Assembly: GCA_031266695.1 (NCBI GenBank)
Contig: JAISAK010000061.1
Location: forward strand, 1 to 7,040
Direction: 5' to 3'
DNA: 7,040 nt
Source: Treponema sp.
GTDB taxonomy: Bacteria > Spirochaetota > Spirochaetia > Treponematales > Breznakiellaceae
The stretch's first letter is position 1, and each line of letters opens with the position of its first letter. Of the stretch, positions 1 to 6,225 are shown in pieces. The translations under genes and the position numbers were made by a program. The notes beneath the pieces were generated by a model that searched no databases, was not told the DNA's origin, and saw nothing but the letters and a program-made list of their open reading frames with translations.

Positions 1-2337
1 GCCGGCCAAAAGCCTGATCAACAAGTACTGACTCAAGTTCAGGTCCTGATACTCGTCCACGAAGATATAGCGGCAGCGTTTTTGGTATTCGGCAAGAACC
101 GTTTCCCGCGCCCCGAACAGGCGCGCCGTTCCGGCAATCAGATCATCGTAATCAAGCAGCCCCGATTCACGAAGTTTTTCCCGGTAGAGGCTGTAGAATT
201 TTTCCAATTCGGGATCGGGCGGCGGAATGGGGAATTCGTCCGCAAGGGAATCGAGAACGGCGGCCGCGCCGGGGGCGCCGGGCGTCACGCCGCCGGGGAG
301 CAGGAGGAAGCGCTTGCGCATCCCGATGTAATCGTCCAGTTCCCGGGGCCGCGGAAAGGATTTTCCGCCGGGGCCCTTGCAGAGATCCCGAAGCAGCGCG
401 GCGCGCGCGGACTCCGGCAATATGCCGAAGTCCGGGGGAATACCCGCGGCCGCGGCCTGTTCGCGAAGAACCGCGCAGCAGAAGGAATGAAAAGTCGCCG
501 TGTTTACCCGGCCCTTTCCGTCCCCCGGGCCTCCTTCTCCGGGCCGGCCTTCGATGCGCCCGCGGAGTTCCGCCGCGGCCTTAACGGTAAAGCTGAGGGC
601 AAGAACGGAGGCCGGGTCCGCGCCGCCGCCGACAAGACGGCCTATACACTCCGCCAGCAGGGCGGTTTTTCCGGCGCCCGGCCCCGCAATGACGATGGTT
701 CGGGAACCGTCGTAAGCGAGGATTTCTTCCTGAAACCGGTCGAAGCTGATATGAACCTCCGCCTTCCTATCGGTTTTTGCCAAAACCGCCCTCGCTGCGG
801 GAGCCGCGTCCGGCCCGCGCTTCCCGGCCGCCCCGCCGCGGCCCCTTGGATTTGGCGTGCCCTTCACTTCCTCCGGGGGAGGAGCTTTCGGCGGCGGATC
901 GTCAAAGAGGCCGCCGCCTTCATCCCTCCTTCCGTTATGCGCAAAAACACTGACGGCCCCGTATTCGCCGTCGTAGCCGGGGCGTATCGACACTTCGCCC
1001 CTGCGCATGCGTTCAAGGGCTTCGGCAAGGAGTTCCCCGGAAAGGCCGGGAAGCTTTGTTTTTTCAAGCCCGGAAGGCTCCGTGTCCAGAAGGATTGAAA
1101 ATTCGCTTCCCGCCCTTTCAATCAGGCCCCTGTACGCGGCGCCTGCTCTTTTCGAACCCGGCCCGGTCTCCAGAATTTCGCCGAGAATTTCCCTGAGGGG
1201 AATGAGGGAATAGTAGGGGCGGCGATTACCGGAATCCGGCTCCGGCGGCGCGGCCTGCCGTTCGTCCACGGGCCGGTCCGCAAGCTCCAGCACCCGCCCC
1301 ATAACCCCGCGGGTAAGGGGCCTGCCGCAGACGGGGCACAGGGGGCCCGCGCCGCTTTCCGCAGCGGCCTCGCGTCCGGAGATTCCGCCTGCGGTTGTCC
1401 CGGCAAGCAGGGCCGCCGCTTCTTCCGGTTCCAGGCAGACCCCGCATTTGCGGTGCCCGTCGTAGTGGTACTTGCCTTCCTGGGGGAAGAATTCAACGGT
1501 ACCCAGGATTCCCGGAACACCGGCGGCCCCCAGCGCCGTCTTCAGGGCAGGATAGGAAAGCTCCATGTCAAAAATAGTCGCTTCCCTGCCGAGTTTGTCG
1601 GGGGAATGGGCGTCGGAGTTGGAAATGATCGAAAAAGGGTCAAGGGCGGAAAGGGCCCAGTTCATGGGAGGGTTGGAAGAAAGCCCGGTTTCAATCGCGG
1701 GAATGTACGCGGTTAGATCGCCGTAACATTCTTCAATCGAATCGAAGCCGGATTTTGCCCCCAGCGCCGAAAACCAGGGAGTCCAAATGTGGGCGGGAAC
1801 AAGCACGGAACGTTCATCGGTTTCAAGAAGCAGGGCAAGGAGATCCCGCGAATCAAGCCCCAGGATAGGACGGCCGTCGGAAACGATGTTTCCAACCCGT
1901 TCCAGCCTGGTTTGAAAAGCCGCGGCCGCCCTGAAATCGGGCAGCATGACAAGGTGATGTACTTTACGGGTTTTGCCGTCCCGCTTGTAGATGGTGCTGA
2001 TTTCGCCGGTAAGGACAAAACGGGGCGCGGGGGCCGGGTTGTCCGTACCGCCCACGCCGTCCGGTAAAGCCGCGCCGGGCCGCGGCAGTTCCTCTTCCAC
2101 CGCGCGGCCGGAAGCAAAGTCCCGGCGAATCTTTTCCTTCAATACGTACAGGCCCTCTTCGGCGTCCTCAAATTGTTCCCGCAGTTCCGCAAGCCAGCGG
2201 GGGTGGGTACAGTCCCCGGTTCCCACAAGGTCTATCCCCTTGATTTGCGCCCAGCGATCAAGGTGGGGCGGAGTGAGTTTTGAGCTGGTTGCGCGGGAGT
2301 AGCGGGAATGTATGTGCAGGTCGGCAATAATCCGCAT
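1..2337 (-). CDS. Endonuclease Q-like PHP nuclease fused to a UvrD/PcrA-type helicase (partial, 3' end beyond left edge)
   Basis: The frame is open for 779 codons from ATG at 2337 to the window edge, with no stop. Residues 1-~465 look like a complete EndoQ (TIGR00375/COG1379) module. It has the PHP metal motif HIH (8-10), GTGDCTHP (39-46), HH (127-128), H183 and SDAH (241-244). A zinc ribbon follows (C298, C301, C334, C337), then the family's closing GYDGEYG (454-460). After a Gly/Pro/Ala-rich linker (~470-525) comes an SF1A helicase: Q-motif FDRFQEE (532-538), Walker A AGPGAGKT (551-558), motif Ia SFTVKAA (582-588), TFHSFC (615-620), LDYDDLI (728-734) and Walker B-like VDEYQDLN (760-767). 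Motifs III-VI lie outside the window. By family knowledge, EndoQ nicks DNA 5' of deaminated bases and UvrD helicases unwind from nicks, so a one-polypeptide deamination-repair enzyme is inferred. The start is fixed because HIH follows directly. No Shine-Dalgarno is visible, so translation is probably coupled to smc, which ends 9 bp upstream. Confidence 0.9.
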   Translation of the reverse strand, partial: MRIIADLHIHSRYSRATSSKLTPPHLDRWAQIKGIDLVGTGDCTHPRWLAELREQFEDAEEGLYVLKEKIRRDFASGRAVEEELPRPGAALPDGVGGTDNPAPAPRFVLTGEISTIYKRDGKTRKVHHLVMLPDFRAAAAFQTRLERVGNIVSDGRPILGLDSRDLLALLLETDERSVLVPAHIWTPWFSALGAKSGFDSIEECYGDLTAYIPAIETGLSSNPPMNWALSALDPFSIISNSDAHSPDKLGREATIFDMELSYPALKTALGAAGVPGILGTVEFFPQEGKYHYDGHRKCGVCLEPEEAAALLAGTTAGGISGREAAAESGAGPLCPVCGRPLTRGVMGRVLELADRPVDERQAAPPEPDSGNRRPYYSLIPLREILGEILETGPGSKRAGAAYRGLIERAGSEFSILLDTEPSGLEKTKLPGLSGELLAEALERMRRGEVSIRPGYDGEYGAVSVFAHNGRRDEGGGLFDDPPPKAPPPEEVKGTPNPRGRGGAAGKRGPDAAPAARAVLAKTDRKAEVHISFDRFQEEILAYDGSRTIVIAGPGAGKTALLAECIGRLVGGGADPASVLALSFTVKAAAELRGRIEGRPGEGGPGDGKGRVNTATFHSFCCAVLREQAAAAGIPPDFGILPESARAALLRDLCKGPGGKSFPRPRELDDYIGMRKRFLLLPGGVTPGAPGAAAVLDSLADEFPIPPPDPELEKFYSLYREKLRESGLLDYDDLIAGTARLFGARETVLAEYQKRCRYIFVDEYQDLNLSQYLLIRLLAG

Positions 2338-2346
2338 GAAAGATGA

Positions 2347-5334
2347 TTAATTGCCGGGAACAGCCGGCGTTTCCGGCGCGGCGCGTATCGGCCGCAGATC
2401 GGTCTCTTTTACCTTTGCGGGATCGTCAATGCCGGCGGGAAGCTCCCGGCCTTCCTCGAATTCCACATCCTCTTCTTCGAACAGCTCCGTCTGGGAAGGT
2501 TCCGCATTTGCCCTGGCGACTTCGTCGTTTTCAAGGCGGACCGAGATCACCTTGGTAACGCCGGATTCCTCCATGGTGGCGCCAAGAAGGGTACCCGCCC
2601 CGATTACGGTTTTCTTGTTATGGGTAATCACGATGAACTGGCTTGTGCCGCTGAACTCGCGGAGAAGATGCACAAAGCGGCTGACGTTCTGCTCGTCAAG
2701 GGCGGCGTCGATTTCATCGAGAAGGCAGAAGGGGCTGGGCTTTACCATGTAAGTGGCAAAGAGCAGAGCTACCGCCGTCATGGAACGTTCACCGCCGGAG
2801 AGCAGGCTGATATGCTCCAGCTTTTTTCCGGGCGGTTGGGCGAAAATTTCAATGCCCGATTCCAGGACATGGTTTGAGTCGGATAAGCGGAGTTCCGCCC
2901 GGCCGCCTCCGAAGAGACGGCGGAACATATTGTGAAAATTTTTCCGTATCTTGTTGTAGGTAATGACGAAGATCTCCGAAGACTCGGTGCGAATCTCCGC
3001 GGTAAGGTCTTCAAGATCCTTTTTCGCTTTTTCAAGATCGGCCATTTGGCTGCTGAGAAAATCGTAGCGTTCCTTGATCTCAATAAATTCTTCCGGGGCC
3101 ATAAGGTTTACGGAACCGAGATCCCGCATCTGCGCCCGTGAAGCGGCAAGTTTTTCCCGCAGTTCCGAAGGAACGGCGGTAATCGTAAATATCCGTTCCT
3201 CGAATTCCATTAAATCCCTTGAATGGGTTTCGCGGAAGTTGTCCTGGATATTTTTTATCTCCGTTTCGGACTGCACAAGCTCAAGGTGTATTTTTTCAAG
3301 AGCCTCCTGCGCCTTTGCCAGCTCGGCCCTTCGCTTTTTGATTAGTTCCTGCCGGCCGGCGACATCCTTGTTCTGCTTTTGAATATCCTTTTCAAGCTTT
3401 TCAAGATCGGCGGTAAGGTTTTTTCCCTTCCGTTCCAGGTCCGCAATTTCTTCTTCGGTGTCTCTGATTCGCCCGTCGATTTCTTCCATCCGCCTGCGAT
3501 CGAGGAAGAGCTCATCCCGGATATTCTTGAGCAGCCCTTCCTGGCCGGCAAGCTCCCGCCGTATAAGGCGCGCCTGTTCTTCGGCGGACTGCGCCTGGGC
3601 GCTCATCTGCGCCCGGCCGACCCGCAGATCCTCCAGGGTCGCCCGGTACTCGTCGATCTTCGCGTTCAGGCTGACGTTATCACCCCGGAGGGTTCTGATG
3701 TTTTCCCGCCTTGCCTCTATGCCTTCCTTGACGCTCCGTATCTTCGCGTCAAGGGCGCGCTTTTTGGTAATGATCCCTTCAGGGGCAAGAAACTCGTCGA
3801 TAAAGGCCGGGGTTGTTTTCCGGTAACTTTCAAAAAGCGCCGCGGCCTTTTCCGCGTCCGCCGCCGCTTCCGCCAGGCCCGAGGCAAGCGCCGAGGCAAG
3901 GCGCTTGAGTTCCTCCGCGTCAACGCCTCCCCCGGCGGCCCCTTCGGAAGCCCTTTCCGCATAGGCCGCAAGATCGCGGACAAGGGTTTCGCGGCCGGAA
4001 AGCAGGGTTCGCAGCCGGCCAAAGGCTTCGTCAAGGGCGGCCTCGGCGCCGCGCCGTTCCACCGCGGAATACCCCGCTTCCTTCAGGCCCGCGTCCAGGG
4101 CGGCGACAATGTCGTCGGTTATCTTTTCAAGATCCTTTTCCCGGGCGGCCTGCTCTTTTTCAAAGGAGCGGATTTCGTCTTCCGCTTTGAGTACGGTGTT
4201 TTCATTTTCGCCGATCCGCGCCGCCGCAAGCTGAATATTTTCTTCGAAGGAGCGGATGTTGTTTTCTATGCCGGTAACTTTCTTGCGCAGATCCAGAACT
4301 ACCCCGTCCTGCTCCTCTGCGTCTTCGGTCAATTCGCCAATCCTGATTTCCGTCTGTTTTTCCCGGCCTTCGTTCTGTTCCGCCCTGGCCTTTATTACAA
4401 CCCGCTGTTCGCCGAGAAGCCGCACCTCTTTGTCCCGGGCGTTTTTTTCCACGGCAAGGCCGTAAATATTTTTCTGAAATTCCACCAGCCGGCCTTCCAT
4501 GGAATTTACTTCATCCATGTTTTCTTCAAGGGCCTTGTTGTCCGCTTCCATTTCGCCGCTGATTCTGTCGCGCTCCGCGCCGCGGCGTTTCAGGGTCTCG
4601 TTCCGCTCATCCCGCTCGTATTTAAACTGTTTGAGGCGCAGAAGCTGAATGTCCAGTTCGTAATTGAAAATTTCGTCCCGCAGGGCGCGGTATTTAAGGG
4701 TCTTTTCCGACTGCACCTTGAGGCTGTCGTAGCTGCGCTTTACCTCGCTCAGTATGAGTTCAACCTGGCGCATGTTCTCTTCGGTTTTTGCCAGATTCCG
4801 TTCGGCTTCCGCGCCGCGTACCTTAAAGCGGGTAATTCCCGCGGCCTCCTCAAAGAGATAGCGCCTCTCGTCGGGCTTGGAGGAAAGGATCTGATCGATC
4901 TTGCCCTGTTCCATTACCGAGTAAGCCGTCTTGCCTACGCCGGTATCCCAAAAAAGTTCCCGTATTTCCTTGAGCCTGACCGGCGCCGTATTGATGAAGT
5001 ATTCGCTTTCGCCGGAACGGTAAAGCCGCCGTTTTATTTCAACCTCGGGCATGTCCAGGGGCAGAAGGCCCGCTTCGTTTGCGAGGGTCAGCGTTACTTC
5101 GGCAACATTCAAAGCCTTGCGGCTTTCCGTTCCGTTAAAGATAACGTCTTCCATTTTTTCCGCCCGCAGGGACTTTGAAGCCTGTTCCCCCAGCGCCCAT
5201 TTGATGGCGTCAACCACATTCGATTTTCCGCAGCCGTTGGGCCCCAGCAGGGCGGTAATACCGTCGCAGAATTCGATCTCGGTACGGTCGGCAAAAGACT
5301 TAAAGCCAAATATGGCAAGGTGTTTCAGAAACAA
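2347..5334 (-). CDS. smc: Chromosome segregation/condensation ATPase SMC
   Basis: This 995-aa SMC ATPase, in known systems the core of the Smc-ScpAB chromosome-organising complex, is well supported by motifs. Near the N-terminus are GFKSFADR (10-17), Walker A GPNGCGKS (31-38) and the arginine-finger region KSLRAEKMEDVIF (54-66). Two long heptad-rich coiled coils occupy ~170-400 and ~530-780. The C-terminal half has the signature LSGGE (845-849), Walker B CLLDEID (870-876), D-loop ALDE (878-881) and a switch histidine in VITHN (H905). It is shorter than typical bacterial SMCs (about 1,150-1,190 aa). The middle (~405-550) is Ala/Glu-rich and helical, with none of the conserved glycines of a normal hinge. 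An acidic tail (~945-963) contains QTELF. The TTG start is chosen because GGAG lies 6 nt upstream and the protein then begins exactly where the family does. The stop is TAA. Confidence 0.96.
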   Translation of the reverse strand: MFLKHLAIFGFKSFADRTEIEFCDGITALLGPNGCGKSNVVDAIKWALGEQASKSLRAEKMEDVIFNGTESRKALNVAEVTLTLANEAGLLPLDMPEVEIKRRLYRSGESEYFINTAPVRLKEIRELFWDTGVGKTAYSVMEQGKIDQILSSKPDERRYLFEEAAGITRFKVRGAEAERNLAKTEENMRQVELILSEVKRSYDSLKVQSEKTLKYRALRDEIFNYELDIQLLRLKQFKYERDERNETLKRRGAERDRISGEMEADNKALEENMDEVNSMEGRLVEFQKNIYGLAVEKNARDKEVRLLGEQRVVIKARAEQNEGREKQTEIRIGELTEDAEEQDGVVLDLRKKVTGIENNIRSFEENIQLAAARIGENENTVLKAEDEIRSFEKEQAAREKDLEKITDDIVAALDAGLKEAGYSAVERRGAEAALDEAFGRLRTLLSGRETLVRDLAAYAERASEGAAGGGVDAEELKRLASALASGLAEAAADAEKAAALFESYRKTTPAFIDEFLAPEGIITKKRALDAKIRSVKEGIEARRENIRTLRGDNVSLNAKIDEYRATLEDLRVGRAQMSAQAQSAEEQARLIRRELAGQEGLLKNIRDELFLDRRRMEEIDGRIRDTEEEIADLERKGKNLTADLEKLEKDIQKQNKDVAGRQELIKKRRAELAKAQEALEKIHLELVQSETEIKNIQDNFRETHSRDLMEFEERIFTITAVPSELREKLAASRAQMRDLGSVNLMAPEEFIEIKERYDFLSSQMADLEKAKKDLEDLTAEIRTESSEIFVITYNKIRKNFHNMFRRLFGGGRAELRLSDSNHVLESGIEIFAQPPGKKLEHISLLSGGERSMTAVALLFATYMVKPSPFCLLDEIDAALDEQNVSRFVHLLREFSGTSQFIVITHNKKTVIGAGTLLGATMEESGVTKVISVRLENDEVARANAEPSQTELFEEEDVEFEEGRELPAGIDDPAKVKETDLRPIRAAPETPAVPGN

Positions 5335-5344
5335 GGTAAACTCC
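5335..5344 (-). promoter_or_regulatory. smc ribosome binding site supporting a TTG start
   Basis: On the minus strand GGAG (5344-5341) is followed by six bases and then TTG (5334-5332). No in-frame ATG nearby gives the expected SMC N-terminus, so this site decides the start. The TTG codon may moderate SMC output, but that is an inference. Confidence 0.7.
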
Positions 5345-5355
5345 GTATAGAGCCG

Positions 5356-5370
5356 CCCGCGTATGGCGGG
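5356..5370 (-). other. Small GC-rich hairpin upstream of the smc RBS
   Basis: CCCGC (5356-5360) pairs with GCGGG (5366-5370) across a five-base loop. An alternative pairing, CCGCC (5353-5357) with GGCGG (5365-5369), is also possible. The hairpin ends 11 bases before the smc GGAG and has no T-run on either side, so it does not look like a terminator. It could influence ribosome access, but five GC pairs in a GC-rich gap may also be chance. Confidence 0.4.
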
Positions 5371-5371
5371 G

Positions 5372-5427
5372 CGGAGCCTGCCAAGCCTTTGGCATATTCC
5401 TCAATGTAGCATTGAGGCCGGGCTCCG
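5372..5427 (-). other. Nested inverted-repeat element (predicted three-way-junction RNA) between the OB-like gene and smc
   Basis: Within 56 bases three perfect stems nest. An outer 7-bp stem pairs 5372-5378 (CGGAGCC) with 5421-5427 (GGCTCCG). It encloses a 6-bp hairpin, TGCCAA/TTGGCA (5379-5384 with 5389-5394, 4-nt loop), and an 8-bp hairpin, CCTCAATG/CATTGAGG (5399-5406 with 5410-5417, 3-nt loop). Read on the minus strand, the direction of transcription, the junction has linkers CGG, AATA and zero bases, so the 6-bp arm should stack on the outer stem. No T-run follows, so it is not a standard terminator. I do not recognise it as a known riboswitch or ribozyme. It could be a structured mRNA segment controlling smc, a processing site, a small RNA, or a dispersed extragenic palindrome. 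Confidence 0.7.
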
Positions 5428-5432
5428 TTCAA
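5403..5432 (-). promoter_or_regulatory. Weak candidate sigma-70 promoter for smc
   Basis: On the minus strand TTGAAC (5432-5427) lies 18 bases before TACATT (5408-5403). A TG one base before it makes an extended -10 (TGCTACATT). Each hexamer matches four of six consensus bases. The candidate overlaps the three-way-junction element, so only part of that element would be transcribed from here. A match of this quality can occur by chance. Confidence 0.2.
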
Positions 5433-5458
5433 GCGTCCGGGCAGCCCTTCGCCGCGTC

Positions 5459-5887
5459 TTACTGCCGAATAAGGGCCGCGTCCCTTAATATAAGCCATTC
5501 TATTTTCTTGCCGCTGTTGATCAAGGCAAATTCTTCGGTATCCAGCTTTCCCTCGACCGTTACTACCCGCTGTTGAAGATTGAGGAATTTTTCCTGATCC
5601 TTTGGTTCCAGGTGCCATTCCCCGTCACTGCCGGTAATAACAATTTCCGTGCGGATGCCGCTTCCTACAAGACGCACCCTTCCCGTAACCCGGACAGTTT
5701 CAAGGGCCTCGACTTCTTCCCGGGTTTTTTCTTTTCGTTCAGGCCGTCTGCCGTTCCGGTCACGGAAGAGAATCGGGCTCTTTTCCGCGCCGGGCTTGTC
5801 TTCCCGTTCCTTCCCGCCAAAACCTACAAGTATTCCCGCGGAAAAAATGAACAGCGCCGCGAAGAAAACAAGGAGCGGCTTTTTCAT
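5459..5887 (-). CDS. Exported or membrane-anchored hypothetical protein with an OB-like beta domain
   Basis: I do not recognise a named family. The 142-aa product starts MKKP and has a hydrophobic stretch at ~5-23 (LLVFFAALFIFSAGILVGF), which fits an uncleaved signal anchor or a signal peptide; there is no cysteine, so it is not a lipoprotein. A highly charged, probably disordered linker (24-63) follows. The last ~80 residues (64-141) alternate short beta-type segments (VRVTGRVRLVG, TEIVITG, VVTVEG, IEWLIL), resembling small OB folds; this is judged from pattern only. ATG at 5887 is supported by GGAG eight bases upstream. The start overlaps the TGA of the preceding frame as ATGA, suggesting translational coupling with the M30 protease frame. 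The stop is TAA. The domain probably acts in the periplasm or at the membrane. Confidence 0.8.
   Translation of the reverse strand: MKKPLLVFFAALFIFSAGILVGFGGKEREDKPGAEKSPILFRDRNGRRPERKEKTREEVEALETVRVTGRVRLVGSGIRTEIVITGSDGEWHLEPKDQEKFLNLQQRVVTVEGKLDTEEFALINSGKKIEWLILRDAALIRQ
5884..5887 (-). other. ATGA start/stop overlap between the protease frame and the OB-like gene
   Basis: The ATG of the small exported protein (5887-5885) shares bases with the TGA that ends the upstream frame (5886-5884). Such overlaps usually mean termination-reinitiation. Their presence implies that ribosomes are, or were, expected to reach this TGA, which supports the stretch 6225-5884 having been translated. Confidence 0.75.
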
Positions 5888-6225
5888 TTTTCCGGCTCCG
5901 GCGGAACAAAGCCCTGCCTGCCCGGCCCCCGGCCGCGGGCCATGCGGACATCAATGGGATAAGGCGCGTCAAGAACGCTTCGCGCGGAAAGAGAGGGCGG
6001 CTTTGTCTCTCCCTTGCCTCCCGGCGGCAGCGTACCTTTCTTTATGGTATCCTTCCTGAAAGAGCCGTTTGAATTGTAAACATCGGTAATGGCGTTGAAC
6101 ATGACCAGCCGCTGTGTGTCGCCGGGCGGGTATGAATTGCCGGGACTTCTGGTCATGGACAGGTATTTAATATCCCCGGTGCCCAAGGCGTCGCCGTCGT
6201 ATTTGGTATACACCGCGCCGCCCGG
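5884..6225 (-). pseudogene. C-terminal continuation of the M30 protease beyond an in-frame TAG
   Basis: Immediately after TAG 6226-6228 the same frame stays open for 113 codons and ends at TGA 5884-5886, inside the ATGA overlap with the next gene. The sequence reads on smoothly (PGGAVYTKYDGDALG...), and its codon choice resembles the upstream part. The end is Pro/Arg-rich (RGRGPGRQGFVPPEPEK). A separate start at GTG 6213 is possible (109 aa), but no Shine-Dalgarno precedes it and the product has neither a signal peptide nor a recognisable domain. The simplest reading is one gene broken by a nonsense change in its C-terminal region. Alternatives are an assembly or sequencing error, or real readthrough or UAG decoding. 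The catalytic part lies upstream and may still be made. Confidence 0.65.

Noticed and set aside
82..1098. Open frame of 338 codons on the plus strand
   Set aside because: It is in register opposite the EndoQ-UvrD fusion, in very GC-rich DNA where antisense stops are rare. The Arg/Gly/Ala-rich product shows no domain, and the minus strand carries clear catalytic motifs here.
1122..2117. Minus-strand frames of 132 and 134 codons in the left third
   Set aside because: They are out-of-frame readings within the nuclease-helicase gene. The true frame, which never closes inside the window, holds the PHP, zinc-ribbon and helicase motifs.
3000..4800. Recurrent CTTGAAAA-like words across smc
   Set aside because: They come from repeated Leu-Glu-Lys heptad positions of the coiled coil, not from a DNA repeat.
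3379..5178. Long open frame (599 codons) on the plus strand
   Set aside because: Its codons lie exactly opposite smc codons. Lys/Glu codons of the coiled coil (AAA, GAA, GAG) read backwards as Phe/Leu, giving an F/L-rich product with no recognisable motif. SMC is strongly supported on the other strand, so this is a shadow.
2347..5334. SMC-like defence ATPase (Wadjet JetC or Lamassu type)
   Set aside because: The head motifs and the N-terminal GFKSF start match the housekeeping Smc, and no JetA/B/D or Lamassu partner genes are adjacent in the window.
5372..5427. Rho-independent terminator after the OB-like gene
   Set aside because: The stems are good, but no T-run follows on the minus strand, and the multi-branched layout is unlike a simple terminator.
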